Part shown: positions 10,771 to 21,974 of the stretch, in pieces
Numbering within the stretch: the stretch's first letter is position 1
Layout: each line of letters starts with the position of its first letter
From: Ariolimax columbianus
Taxonomy: Eukaryota; Mollusca; Gastropoda; Stylommatophora; Arionidae
Length of the DNA: 64,000 nucleotides
Assembly: GCA_036924085.1 (NCBI GenBank)
Contig: JAVGWX010000008.1
Location: 54,896,814 to 54,960,813, forward strand
Reading direction: 5' to 3'
The notes under the pieces: model-generated
The model's database searches: none
What the model was told of the DNA's origin: nothing
Seen by the model: the letters and a program-made list of their open reading frames with translations, nothing else
Position numbers and translations under genes: made by a program

Positions 10771-10854
10771 ACAAGAAGGATAAAATACAATAAAAGCATG
10801 TTAAGGCGGAAGAAATACATATCAGGATAACATAAAAGCTAATCCACATCCAGG

Positions 10855-11590
10855 TTCGACACACAAAACTGTATCAAGCTAGAGAAAGCAGATATCTGAG
10901 AAGAGTGTTGAATAACTGTATCAAACTACAGAAAGCTGATATCTGGGACAAGTGTTGAATAACTTTATCAAGCTAGAGAAAGCTGATATTTGGGACATGT
11001 TGAATAACTGTATCAAGCTACAGAAAGCTGATATCTGGAAAACGTGTTGAATAACTTTATCAAGCTAGAGAAAGCTGATATCTGGGACATGTGTTGAATA
11101 ACTGTATCAAGCTACAGACAGCAGATATCTGGGTCATGTGTTGAATAACTTTATCAAGCTAGAGACAGCTGATATCTGAGACGTGTGTTAAATAACTTTA
11201 TCAAGCTACAGACAGCAGATATCTGGGTCATGTGTTGAATAACTTTATCAAGCTAGAGAAAGCTGATATTTGGGACATGTTGAATAACTGTATCAAGCTA
11301 CAGAAAGCTGATATCTGGAAAACGTGTTGAATAACTTTATCAAGCTAGAGAAAGCTGATATCTGGGACATGTGTTGAATAACTGTATCAAGCTAGAGAAA
11401 GCTGATATTTGGGTCATGTGTTGAATAACTTTATCAAGCTAGAGACAGCTGATATCTGAGACGTGTGTTAAATAACTTTATCAAGCTACAGACAGCAGAT
11501 ATCTGGGTCATGTGTTGAATAACTTTATCAAGCTAGAGAAAGCTGATATCTGGGACATGTGCTGAACAACTTTATCAAGCTAGAGAAAGC
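10855..11590. repeat. 47-bp minisatellite at the edge of a LINE
   Basis: About 16 units containing TTGAATAACTTTATCAAGCT and AGAGAAAGCTGATATCTGGG. Two unit types (TAGAGAAAGC and TACAGACAGC) alternate in blocks. The last unit runs into GAAAGCTGGTATCTTGGAAG, which encodes the ESWYLGSVF start of the LINE fragment that follows, so the unit appears to derive from that LINE. Confidence 0.85.
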
Positions 11591-12600
11591 TGGTATCTTG
11601 GAAGCGTGTTCACAGGTCACGGGACAAAGGAATGCGAAATATTGAAAGAACTCAGAAAACACGTCTTGCAACATATCAACTATCACCATTACTAGCACAT
11701 GCAAACATTCCAGTGGATACCAAACGACAAATTATCAACAGTATTTTCACACCAACTCTCTGTTATCAGTGTCAGACATGGACTCTGAAGCAGACATATT
11801 AACAAAATAACGCACGCCACACGTGAAAGTGGATGCTTACATACAGGTACCTCGGTCACTAATATATAGCGTGAGAGACGATGAAGCAAGAAAATAAATA
11901 TAATACAAATATGCATACGAAAACCAACAAGTAAAACACGAGCAAATTGCACGTACCTGGGTAGCATAATCTCAGCAGATGGCAAAGGAGACACCGAAAT
12001 CCAACACAGATGTAATAAAGCAAGCAAATTGTTGAACAATTATCCCATATATTACAATGTAAACACGTGACAATGGATACAAAAATGAGCGCTATACAAC
12101 ACGATATTCCTATCCACATTGTAATACCAGTCCCAGAATTGTACTTAACAAAGATAATTGACACATTGTAACAACAGAGATGAAAGGCCTGCACAGAATG
12201 CTTGGAGTAATACAAATGGATGTAATCAGAAATGAAGAAATTAGAAACAAGTAGATACAACCCCAGTGCTAGACCTCATCAAGAGACAGCAACACAATTG
12301 GTTCGGCCACGTGATACGCCAAATACAGATAGTATCCCTCACAAAGCAATGATATACAGATACAATGGATACAGATCGAAAGACCGACCACGCAAACGAT
12401 GGATAGCAGAAATAACAGAAGCAGTAAAGCTTCCCGTGTACGAAATACACAAATGACCCTGTCAAGAGAGCTCCTTAGAACTTGGCGACGAAAGGCACGA
12501 GCAGGACAAACAAGCGAAAAGATAGAAGAAAAGAAAAGAGATGATGAAATTTGTCAGAAGTGGGAACCACGCCATGCGTGTACATATTGAGACAGAAATA
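11590..12600 (+). pseudogene. LINE RT C-terminal region, heavily decayed
   Basis: Pieces in several frames match the C-terminal third of a non-LTR reverse transcriptase: WYLGSVFTGHGT, ATYQLSPLLAHANIPVDTKRQ, NSIFTPTLCYQCQTWTL, then MLGVIQMDVIRNEEIRN, HNWFGHVI and DRPRKRWIAEI. The order fits the YLG...YQLSPLL...YQCQTW...GH(V/I) pattern of these LINEs. Stops and frameshifts are numerous. It shares the YQLSPLL-YQCQTW signature with fragments at 22.8-23.3 and 45.2-45.7 kb. Confidence 0.72.
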
Positions 12601-12779
12601 ATAATGTTTCGAACATATTATCGCAACAATGTACATAGGCATTAGCTGCCCGAATCTATAACACTAGATTGCAAGGGTTCAGATAGAAGGAAAGTGAATG
12701 AAACTATGAATTTACAGTGTTCAAGAATCGCTAAAGAATGGCGGAAGCAGAATAACAACTAATCATATTTTACGGAATG

Positions 12780-13121
12780 GGATCAAGATGCGGAGCAGCG
12801 CATGGGCTTCAGTGGTCAGCGACCCATAGCTAGCGTCAGGGCCAGCCAACCAGAGCTGCCATGACCCTACTACACCTCCACGCGGTGATCCTGGATAACA
12901 GGCTGCAGCAGGGCAGACTGGCTAAGGAGAAGGGATCGAAGAGAGAATACTTAACGGGTACGCTTGCTGAAGTCGGATGTGTTGGACAGAAAGGTGCAAA
13001 TATGGCAGCAAAGCTGTAAACTACCACACAACGCATTCCGTTCTCTGGACTACATTCTGCTACTTAAGCCCTTTCAGGGCTTGGTAGATGGAGATTGAGA
13101 ACGAACGAAGCCAAGCCAAGC
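12780..13121 (+). mobile_element. SINE-A copy with 16-bp TSD, CCAAG tail
   Basis: Full-length copy from GGATCAAGATGCGGAGCAGC to GAACGAACGAAGCCAAGCCA. The flanks CATATTTTACGGAATG (12764-12779) and CATATTTTACGGGATG (13122-13137) match at 15 of 16 bases. This is a target-site duplication of the length produced by target-primed reverse transcription. It is the clearest definition of the element ends in the window. Confidence 0.93.
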
Positions 13122-13255
13122 CATATTTTACGGGATGAAACGGTAATTACAGGCAGGTGAAAAATACTGATCAAGACCCGTAAGTTGACGTCTCTGTTCA
13201 TGCCTCTGGAAGGACAAGTAGCAGTTGCCCATCGGCCAAGAAGAAGGCGGTGGCA

Positions 13256-13566
13256 TCAGATGTATCTAGGCGGACCTGCAGTGTAAGGGTCTGCATATGG
13301 CCGTGCAGTCATCTCCTGCATCTGCACACCCTGTCTCACGAGGAACACACGTGGACGGCGTTGGTAGCCGGCGGTGACGACCTTTCGCTTCTCCCGCACT
13401 GAATCTGAGATTTTCTGATCAGTCAGGCGAGAATCTGATGTGATTGCAAAAATGAAAGGCGAAAGATACTCCCAAGAAGGAACATAAATGTGGAGTTCTT
13501 TAACAAATTCCTCTAGCTTATCCTTCAAACGTTTCTTATGTACTTCCGGTTGGGGTCGCTGTAGTC
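13256..13566 (-). CDS. Possible terminal exon of an unknown protein
   Basis: A minus-strand frame, open from 13566 to the stop at 13253-13255, encodes a balanced, non-repetitive sequence: KRLKDKLEEFVKELHIYVP, SPFIFAITSDSRLTDQK, EKRKVVTAGYQRRPRVFLV, and a Pro/Tyr-rich end PYADPYTAGPPRYI. There is no upstream ATG in frame, so it would be a 3' exon. A candidate splice acceptor, CTTGACTACAG (13559-13569), lies within an antisense tRNA-like SINE. I do not recognise the protein. Composition looks more gene-like than neighbouring frames, but a retroelement gag-like piece or chance cannot be excluded. Confidence 0.25.
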
Positions 13567-13775
13567 AAGAGGTTAAGGCACTCGCCTTTCACATTGATGG
13601 ACGGAAACGGTGGGCGATCGAATCCCGCAAGTTTCAAGCGAGCCCTGGTCTCACGGGAGGTGTGACCAGAGTGCCTTCATCCTGAGTTACCTCCAGTCGT
13701 CTCAACCAATAGTCTTGTCACTGATCCAAGGTAACTCGGGATAAGAGTCAGATTGATGACCAGCGCAGCTTCTTC
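13547..13775 (+). mobile_element. T2-type tRNA-like SINE
   Basis: GTAGTCAAGAGGTTAAGGCA resembles an A box and GGCGATCGAATCCCGC a B box, spaced as in a tRNA gene with a long variable region. Acceptor-stem pairing is poor. A ~120-bp non-tRNA body follows (GAGCCCTGGTCTCACGGGAG to GGTAACTCGGGATAAGAGTC). Confidence 0.68.
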
Positions 13776-14835
13776 CTCACTATAATCATCATCCAGCGCA
13801 CATCACATTATCAAGACAAATCCGTCTGATGTTGGGCCCATCATCGCTTGCGATGGGCAATAACTGTTGTTTTAACTTGATGTCCGCCCGACGAACGATT
13901 GCCTGTCTGTGTACCACGATGGAGTTGCTTAGACAGAAGTTAGTTGGACAAGCAAACAACACGCTCATCCCACCGACTCTGTGCACTCTGCAACAAGCAG
14001 GCTGGAAACGGGCTGTGTCTCAGCACACTGGCCAACGATGTATGAATCGACACTATAATGCCTTTAGCGGTGAGCACACTTAAAAGCCCCCTCACACTCC
14101 ACTACCGTCAGGAGGACCCAGGTCTCAAGTACACACCGAGTTGTAAGAAGAGCCACTGTACCAGCGATACGTCAAGAGTTAACTGAACTCAGTGTGAGTT
14201 GCTTCGGACAACATCACATCACATATTTTACAAGAAATGAGATTGCACCCCCCCCCCCTTTTTCTCCCCATGGCCTGTAGAACTACGAAAGGGAACATGT
14301 GACATGTGATTATTATCAACAGTACTCCTTTGTGCTTGAATTAGAACATGGGGTCACCACGGTAATTATTCCAACAGTAGATATGTACTCTTGTAGTGAT
14401 GTTTAATGTGGTACACTCTTGTACGTGGTGATGTCACAGGCCGCTCGTGCAAGCATAGGTAATTGTCCTTTTAGGATAGGAATATTAGGGCGCCAACAGA
14501 TTGCAGCGCAACATGACATGAAGAGAAGTCGCTGACGTCATAAAGATCACATATTCAGGAAACTGACCGAGAGCACTTTAAGGCTGTCCAGCAGAATAAA
14601 AATGTGGAAAAGGTGTGACAGGACGACTAATATTAGACTGTTGGAAAGAACCAGACATATACCAAATGAACATTACCTGAGGAGACGGAGTTTAAATTCG
14701 ATAGGACAACATCAAGAAATCTAACTGATAGCATTACAATAGTGTCGAGCAGAACAGGGGGAATGAGTGGTATGATAGGATCACTTACTTGGAAATGTTG
14801 GAAAGAACCAGACAGCTGTGAACATGCTATGGGAA
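13776..14835. other. No gene recognised; C run at 14249
   Basis: Over 1 kb of non-repetitive sequence with a short C tract (14248-14258). Nearby frames (13789-14083) lack motifs. ACTGTTGGAAAGAACCAGAC at 14637 recurs imperfectly near 14796 and 35669, hinting at an unclassified dispersed repeat. Confidence 0.4.
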
Positions 14836-15065
14836 GGCCGTGGTGTTGAATATGTCGCACATTAAGGAAACCAGCTGATATTATTACAAGACAGTCTCTG
14901 TTCTGGAATCTCCAAGGCAAGAGAATTAGAGACAGCCCTAAAGATACACGGAGAAGAGAGCTCGAGCCAAATATAAAATGATTTGGAAGAAGCGAACAAA
15001 TCTTGAACGGATGACCCGCAATAGGCAGATGTGACGTGTGTTGTTGAAGTCTTGTGATCCACAAT
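14836..15065 (+). pseudogene. LINE C-terminal fragment (SLFWN type)
   Basis: Plus-strand reading gives ADIITRQSLFWNLQGKRI, DSPKDTRRRELEPNIK and, after shifts, ILNG and AIGRCDVC. This matches the tail of LINE polyproteins that read ...RQALFWNPQGKRxRGRPKxTWRRxxE.... A second copy of the same stretch is at 44.25-44.53 kb. No catalytic domain is present. Confidence 0.62.
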
Positions 15066-16214
15066 GAGCTGATTCGTTTTGATTGAATGATTGAGTGATT
15101 GAATGAGTAGGGTTCAGTTCCCTCATTTTTTTTTCACCAGTACGTAACTCCAAGATATACACGAGAATATACTTGGATATTCATCATCATCACCAATACC
15201 CGTCAATTATTTCGGCACACTTTTCATTGACTACCCTCCTCCAGCAAGTTCGTCTTCGTCTGCCCTTACCGACTCTCCCCAGTTCAGGTCCAGGGACCGA
15301 AGTTCATTTTCAGTCTCTTCTCTCTGTGTCTCTAGACATAGGTCCACAATTTTATTAAACGAGTTTCAGGTATTCTGTTATCATTACATGACGTCACTTA
15401 ATTGTCCTACCGCTACCTTGGAACTAAATGCTACAGCATTACTTATCTTCGATTCGTAATTTGGGCCGTCTTTCCTTTGGAAGCTTGTGTTCTTTTGTTA
15501 TAAACTCCATCTAGATTTTAATATCATTTTCTGCAGTTATTGGGTCATTGCTCTGTTTGTCTCTCTCAATTTCTGCTGCAACGCATCTTCAGCTCCAGGG
15601 GGATACTATACCAAGTATAGGGTATATTTTTCCAATAAGGACCGGTTTTATGCATTCATTAACGATTCACAACCGTTTTATCGATCACAGTATTGACTTG
15701 CTTAGCGTGTGTGGACTTTTCCCACACAATATCCGCGTATTTTTCTGCGGAGATACACATGGCCATATGCCGATGTAACATTCTACTTTTCCTAGTTTGC
15801 ATTGTTAAACACGTCATGCGACTGGTCCACGGTAGCTCAGGTTGAGAGAGAGTGCTGTTTATGACCTTTCTCACTAATGTATAATTAAAGCGCAGGTGAC
15901 AGTGTTAGTCCTTACACGAATCTTCAAACCCTCTCTATTCTGACGATGTTGTTATTATCGTTTGAATTGAGCAACTGAAAATTAGACCAAGCGCCAAATA
16001 CAGGGCACCGGCGTGCTCACTTATATTGGCATCTCCCCGGAGACGCGTCAGAAGCACAAAACTCCCGTCGACATCCTTTCCCGTGTATCATCATAGCCAA
16101 ATTGCAGTATTTTTAACTGTACACGCATCCTCTCAAAAATTATGTTAAACAGTGTCAATGTACTCTCATATATTAACTAGAGTACTCAAACTTCTCTTGG
16201 ACAAAATTAAAAAA
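15066..16214. other. No gene recognised
   Basis: Over 1.1 kb without a supported gene. Several 60-76 codon frames around 15.5-15.9 kb overlap one another on both strands and show no motif. Confidence 0.45.
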
Positions 16215-16405
16215 ATTAATATTTACTTTTCCCAGACATAAACTTGACATACTGCCACACTTTTGCCCGACATAAACTTGTCATACTGCCACACTTTTCC
16301 CAGACATAAACTTGTCATACTGCCACACTTTTCCCAGAAATAAACTTGTCATAATGCCATACTTTTCCAAGACATAAACTTGTCATACTGCCATATTTTT
16401 CCAAG
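16215..16405. repeat. 34-bp minisatellite, ~5 units
   Basis: Units contain CCCAGACATAAACTTGTCAT and ACTGCCACACTTTT, with increasing divergence toward the right end. Confidence 0.85.
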
Positions 16406-16499
16406 AAATATAATATTTAGTCACACAAACAGCACCCATCAAAACCAGTGAAGTATTATCAATAAAAAAAGTCCAGCGGAGAAGGGTAGGTAGAGGTAT

Positions 16500-16562
16500 A
16501 TTAAAAGTGGATTTGAGAGCCGGACATGGGAGGTGGATTTGAGAGCCGGACATGGGAGGTGG
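16500..16562. repeat. 27-bp tandem duplication
   Basis: GTGGATTTGAGAGCCGGACA plus TGGGAG occurs twice in direct succession with no visible differences, so the duplication is recent. Confidence 0.8.
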
Positions 16563-16929
16563 ATGGTGGTAGGTGGTAGGTAGGAGTGAGGTCAGGGGGT
16601 ATTTTAGTTGGCAATGAATGTCCACACGGCAAATTCTCACATATATCAAATCCACTAACAGTAACAAACTCATAATCTTTGAGAGCATCTTATTGTCCAG
16701 CTACAGCAACATAAACCTTCAGATTGTGTCCATCCTGCCAGTCCTTCTAATCTTGCATTGCTGATGGGTCTCGGTTTCACGGAGTTCCTCAGTTAGGGAG
16801 AGTACCTTCCGACTATCGCATCAGTATATTATGTTTTAAAAGTTGAAGACATCTCAAAAATAGTCAGACCTGACATTAATTAATTAAATATTATTATTGA
16901 AAGCATTTTGCGTTCAGAATTGGGGAGAC

Positions 16930-17008
16930 AAAACTAACATCTGGTCAAGGATAAAATACAGATCAAACAATGCTAGGGTCAGGCGAAATATACTGACCAA
17001 GACCCTTT
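16930..17008 (+). mobile_element. Element B head fragment
   Basis: ACATCTGGTCAAGGATAAAA, ATACAGATCAAACAATGCTAG and ATATACTGACCAAGACCC match the head and the head-body junction of element B. The body is missing and is replaced by the TAACY array. Confidence 0.6.
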
Positions 17009-17155
17009 CTTAACTTAACCTAACCTAACTTAACTTAACTTAAATTAACTTAACTTAACTTAAATTAACTTAACTTAAATTAACCTAACATAACTTTTCC
17101 TAACTAAACCTAACTAAACCTAACTTAACCTAACTTAACTTAACCTAAACGTAAC
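17008..17155. repeat. Pentamer microsatellite (TAACT/TAACC)n
   Basis: Degenerate (CTTAA/CCTAA) pentamers, e.g. TAACCTAACCTAACTTAACT. This resembles the arthropod-type TTAGG telomere pentamer only superficially. It is short, interior and mixed, so a simple microsatellite is the better call. Confidence 0.85.
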
Positions 17156-17626
17156 GTATTTATATTGGTTGAGAAGACCTTCGATCAGGCCTAGTAAGCG
17201 GCAGAAGATTAAAAATACCTACTACTGATCGCCGATAGCCTTCGGTTACCTGGCAACAGACATAAACATGATTGTTGGAATACCAGATTCCAATTATTCC
17301 AAGTAAGTAAGTAAGACTCTGCAGAGTCTGTAGACAATCATATTTTCATTCCAGGCGTGTAGATTTGTCACAAAGTGACCAGTGGATGATTGGAATGGTC
17401 ATACCCCAAGAACGGCCATGCTAGCTCAATAGGGGTCTGCGCTGTTGGTTCTAGGGTTGGTATTGACCCTGGATTGAGCAGGGTCGTTGGTTTCACTACT
17501 TCTGTCCGGCTGCAGCATCCCTTCATCTCCCTCCACCACCCACCGTGTAGTTGGAAATTGGCTGTCCCTTTGGTAAGTGCACTAATGAGGAATCCGGAAT
17601 ACAGTATTCTGCATAATATTCCCATT

Positions 17627-17957
17627 AGAGCGCTTGAGCTGCAGTGGTCAGCGACCCATAACTGACTGCTAACAGGGCCAGCGAACCAGAGCTGCCAAGA
17701 CCCTTCTACACCTCCACGCGGTGATCCTGGGTAACAGGCTGCAGCAGGGCAAACGGGTTAAGGAGAAGGGATAGAAGAGGGAATGCTAACTCGGTACTTA
17801 ATAAATGCTTCCTGAAGTAGGATGTGTTAGACAGGAAGGTGCAAATATCGCAGTTAAGCTGTAAACTACGTTCCGTTCTCTGGACTACGTTCTGCTACTG
17901 AAACCGTTTCAGGGTTTGGTAGCGGGAGATTGAGAACGAACGAAGCCAAGCCAAGCC
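17627..17957 (+). mobile_element. SINE-A copy, 5' truncated, TSD visible
   Basis: Begins at GCTTGAGCTGCAGTGGTCAG, carries the whole body and ends GAACGAACGAAGCCAAGCC. ATATTCCCATT flanks both sides (17616-17626 and 17958-17968). It has the CCAAG-type tail. Confidence 0.9.
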
Positions 17958-17968
17958 ATATTCCCATT

Positions 17969-18040
17969 GAAACGTAATGAGCACAACATATTGCTAGTAA
18001 TATTGACAGCTATATGAACACAGCCTGCAGAATTAATTAA
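17969..18040. other. Short spacer
   Basis: Spacer between a SINE-A copy and element B, with no features. Confidence 0.5.
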
Positions 18041-18345
18041 CGATGAAATCTAACTATCGCAATTTGGTCCATTGGGTAGAACTTCCCCGCAGTTCTTTCT
18101 TGACACAGGTTGTTCTATGGCAGTCTGGCCAACGAGGTGGAGAATGGACGTGATCCTCGCAGTAATGACACCCGCATGAAGCCATGCATTGTACAACCGT
18201 CTAGAATGCAGGCCCACCTTCATCACCACGCTCGGGATATGAGGAAAGCTATTGCAGCCGGCCACATAGCGCGTTTTATAGGGGGGAAAAGTACAGTTAC
18301 TCATTGTGGGCATTCAGCAACAACAAAAACAACAACAGCAAAATA
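18041..18345 (+). mobile_element. Element B body, no tandem head, (CAA)n tail
   Basis: Body landmarks GGCAGTCTGGCCAACGAGG, GACGTGATCCTCGCAGTAAT, CCACGCTCGGGATATGAGG and TCATTGTGGGCATTCAGC are followed by a CAACAACAAAAACAACAACA tail. The 36-38 bp head array is absent. This suggests the body and tail can exist without the array. Confidence 0.8.
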
Positions 18346-18618
18346 CGTTCATGACTCAGGATTCGAATGTGGTTTATATAATTGTGCCATATTATTGTTT
18401 GTCCTCATTCATTGTAAAAACTTTCATTTCTGGACTATTTCTAAAATTTATAACAAAATTGTAATTGTTGGCAGTGTTTATGTGTTGTTTTGTGTGTCTT
18501 AAAATTAGGAAACCAACCATATTTATCATGTGTATAGTTTTTGGATTCCTAATTAGTGACATAGATTTAGTGTTTACTTACTGTGTCAGGCCTAACCAAC
18601 AGTAAGTTGAGATTAATA
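18346..18618. other. AT-rich stretch, nothing recognised
   Basis: About 270 AT-rich bases. Open frames are continuations of element B translation. Confidence 0.45.
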
Positions 18619-18965
18619 GCTTGGCTTGGCTACGTTCGTTCTCAATCTCCCACTACCAAACCCTAAAAAGGCTTAAGTAGCAGAATGTAGTCCAGGAAAC
18701 GGAATACGTTGTGTCATAGTTTACAGCTTGACTGCGATATTTGCACCTTTCGGTCCAACACATCCAACTTCAGCAAGTATTTTTTGAGTACCGAGTTAGC
18801 ATTCCCTCTTCGATCCCTTCTCCTTAGTCAGTCTGCCCTGTTGCAGCCTGTTATTCAGGATCACCGCGTGGAGGTGTAGAAGGGTCTTGGCAGCTTTGGT
18901 TCGCTGGCTCTGACGCTAGCAGTCAGATATGGCTCGCTGACCACTGCAGCTCATGTGCTGCACTG
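18619..18965 (-). mobile_element. SINE-A copy, CCAAG tail
   Basis: Reads on the plus strand from GCTTGGCTTGGCTACGTTCG through CTCAATCTCCCACTACCAAA, TTTCGGTCCAACACATCC and CACCGCGTGGAGGTGTAG to CCACTGCAGCTCATGTGCTG. The element 5' end is slightly truncated. Confidence 0.88.
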
Positions 18966-19289
18966 TATAAAGACAGCATATCAATACATCATGTTTCGAG
19001 GCATGAAGAAGCAGATAAACGTAGATTGATGTCCATACTCGTCATCCGTTAAAACATGTTCCCCAAATTAGGCCAACCAAAATTCATTTTAAAAGTTCGC
19101 ACTATCTGACTATGTAAGGTCAAGGCTCCTAAAAAATGGTGGTCGGTAGACCAGCGCCCTTTCGCAAGTCCTCAGTCCATGATCCGCAAAGGATATGAAG
19201 AAACTGGAAACAAAATGTTGATTTCTCGGGTTGGTCTGGGATTCGGACGATCTGTACACAAATAGTGTCTCCATCAGAATATGATACTC

Positions 19290-20232
19290 CCCTAACAGTT
19301 GCCTCTTTTGTGCGCCCTGAGAAGGGCGTTGAGCGGTGAGTTGCAGTAGCTTTCCTGACACACCGAGCCAGCTGATGAAGATGGACTCGGGTCCTCCAGT
19401 CGATTGTGCTATTTTTGGCTTTATTTGAGTGTCTCTCACTTCTACGGGGAACACGTCGATCCCTCAACTCGTTATCCAGGCTGTCATGAAAATAGCTCGT
19501 TTCCAGGGAGGGCTACGAGGAAGCCGAGGTGAGGTTCTTGGCCAGTATGTCTTGGCTGACCCTGACTAACATATCTGATCAGTATGTTTTGCGGGACCCT
19601 GACTAACATTTTTTATCAGTATGTTTTGTCTGACCCTGACTAACATGTCTGATCATTATGTTTGGCCTGACCCTGACTAACATATCTGATCAGTATGTTT
19701 TGCGGGACCCTGACTAACATTTTTGATCAGTATGTTTTGTCTGACCCTGACTAACATGTCTGATCAGTATGTTTGGCCTGACCCTGACTAACATGTCTGA
19801 TCAGTATGTTTTACCTGACTCTGACTAACATGTCTGATCAGTATGTTTTGCCTGACCCTGACTAACATATTTGATCAGTATGTTTTGCCGGACCCTGACT
19901 ATCATTTTTGATCAGTATGTTTTGTCTGACTCTGACTAACATGTCTGATCAGTATGTTTGGCCTGACCCTGACTAACATGTCTGATCAGTATGTTTTGCC
20001 TGAACCTGACTAACATGTCTGATCAGTATGTTTTGTCTGACCCTGACTAACATGTCTGATCAGTATGTTTTGTCTGACCCTGACTAACATGTCTGATCAG
20101 TATGTTTGGCCTGACCCTGACTAACATGTCTGATCAGTATGTTTTGCCTGACCCTGACTAACATGTCTGATCAGTATGTTTTGCCTGACCCTGACTAACA
20201 GGTCTGATCAGTATGTTTTGCCTGAACAGACG
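19290..20232 (-). mobile_element. Element B copy with ~18-unit head array
   Basis: The body (19290-19551, minus strand) contains TTGTGCGCCCTGAGAAGGGC, CAGTCGATTGTGCTATTTTT and CGTTTCCAGGGAGGGCTACG, and is truncated at its 3' (left) end. To the right lies an array of ~37-bp units with TGATCAGTATGTTTTGCCTG and ACCCTGACTAACATGTC (19552-20232). The palindrome CTGATCAG, or a one-base variant, occurs in nearly every unit. Confidence 0.88.
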
Positions 20233-21595
20233 ATAGTCTTCCTTCATTATTATAAGTTTCTTAAATCTCTACATGAATGTTGTACTTTTGCGTGGACATC
20301 TATTTCTCCTATTTTAACCAACTGCACCATAACCTAGAGAACTGAAATTGTGTATACAGTATGTACTGGTGCGACCTGTCAATCGATAAAATTTTGACGG
20401 ATCTTGGACATATCATTCAAAAGCTGTACAAAAAAAGCCTTTCATAAATTGTCCTTGTTTTTCATGTAAAAACGGATGGGACTATTTGCATTCATAAATT
20501 ATAAAAATGTTAAAATTAATTTCAGAAGAAAAAGATCAATAATCAACGAATTTGTCACGGGTAGCTGCTGCAATAGATAAATCTCTACTGGTTGGTCAAG
20601 CAGAACAGTTTTAGAAGCAGTGGGTTTGAGATAGGGAGTACGAGACATCGAGGGTAGAGACGAGATCTCGTACGCTGAAGGCTATCTCTCTGACACTTGG
20701 TCCCCAACGGCGGTGCTAGCTATGAGACTTTAACCTGAACCTTGTCGCTTCCTGCGTCATAGCCCTTCAGGAATGTCTTTCCTCAATTTTGTTGTGTACG
20801 GTCGGGGACAACTGAAGCAGCCCAGAGCAGTTCAGCATTGCCCGCCATTGAGTTCAGGCTTCATACTGCGTGACCTTGAGGTATGACGAGTGGTAGGGGA
20901 CGGAGATAAATGGTGCGACGATGGGGGTAGAGGGGGGGGGGAGTCGGGACAATGGAAGGGGAGGAAGGGAAGGGGGGAGGGTTCAAGTCAATGTTTAGAA
21001 GGCTAGGGTGAGATGGAGGAATGTGAGAGGTAAAGAGTAAACGTAGGCAGGAGTGAATCGGGGGGTACGCAATGACAACCACTGCCAGAATTAGCATGGG
21101 GAGTGTGCATAGTTCCCAATCCTAATATTCCTCGCTTCTTTTGTCTTGTTCTCAGTAGGAGTCTTGTGAGGCTTTGTACGATAGTTGGAGATGATCCCCT
21201 TACAAGAAGTCTATGCCAATGTGTTTGTGTGTACTCTTGCATTTTATATACTGGGAACCTATGGATGCGCCCGTGATGTTGGATGTGCCTAACAGAACGA
21301 AATAGATTTACATTGCGCAAGATGGACTATTACTCTAGTTGCCCTTATGCCCAAAAGAGAAGTTACAGATATTAACGGTGTAGCCTGCCAGGTTTGTTAG
21401 AAGAGACTGGCTGTCCATTCTATAGAAACTTCAAACTGCATATGAACAAGCCAGTTGTATTTGTTGAAAGACATGTACTCCACTGGTAGCTGAATAATAT
21501 GTGACTGATTACTTGTAACGTAAAGTAAAGTAACCCACAGAATTACTGCCGTAGGGGTGTGAGGTGTTAGCGATCTCACATTTCAAGGGCTCGGC
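20233..21595. other. No gene recognised; G-rich tract
   Basis: Contains a G-run-rich stretch at 20888-20990 (with GGGGGTAGAGGGGGGGGGGA), capable in principle of G-quadruplex formation. Frames at 20.86-21.58 kb on the minus strand have no motifs. Confidence 0.45.
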
Positions 21596-21599
21596 TATA

Positions 21600-21800
21600 T
21601 GAGGGCGGTAGCCATCTCCTCTCCCTCGCCGCTTTTACTTCCCGGACTGAACCTGTACGCTTTAAAGGCTGGGTCGACCCGGGACCCATTGCGGTCTGAA
21701 AAAAAACATTACCGCCTCAACTGGGGAATGAATCCAGGACCACTCAGATGCGAAGCCAGCTCGCTAACCACTGCACTCCGCGGCTCCTTGATTACTTTAG
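21600..21800 (-). mobile_element. T2-type tRNA-like SINE
   Basis: On the minus strand, GGAGTGCAGTGGTTAGCGAG resembles an A box and CCTGGATTCATTCCCC a B box. A ~120-bp body follows with GGTCCCGGGTCGACCCAGCC. The head resembles tRNA genes with a GTGGTTAGC D-arm. Confidence 0.7.
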
Positions 21801-21974
21801 GGTGTACTAATGTCAAAGGAGCAAAGAGCTAGCAGGTTTAGGTAGAACACAGAGCACCGTAAACAGACTGTGTCATAGCATTGTGGCCACCTACGTTGGG
21901 GATCGACACTGTGTGAGTGCACAAGGGTCTCACATTGCAATACACTTAGTACTTCTCTTGCCTTGACTTGTCTT

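Noticed and set aside
13150..13195. Element B head fragment
   Set aside because: Only AAATACTGATCAAGACCC matches; too short to support.
17008..17155. Interstitial telomeric repeat (TTAGG-like)
   Set aside because: Pentamers are mixed TAACT/TAACC/TAAAT and short. A degenerate microsatellite is more likely.
19552..20232. CRISPR array
   Set aside because: Units are contiguous with no unique spacers and the context is a eukaryotic genome. It is the head of element B.
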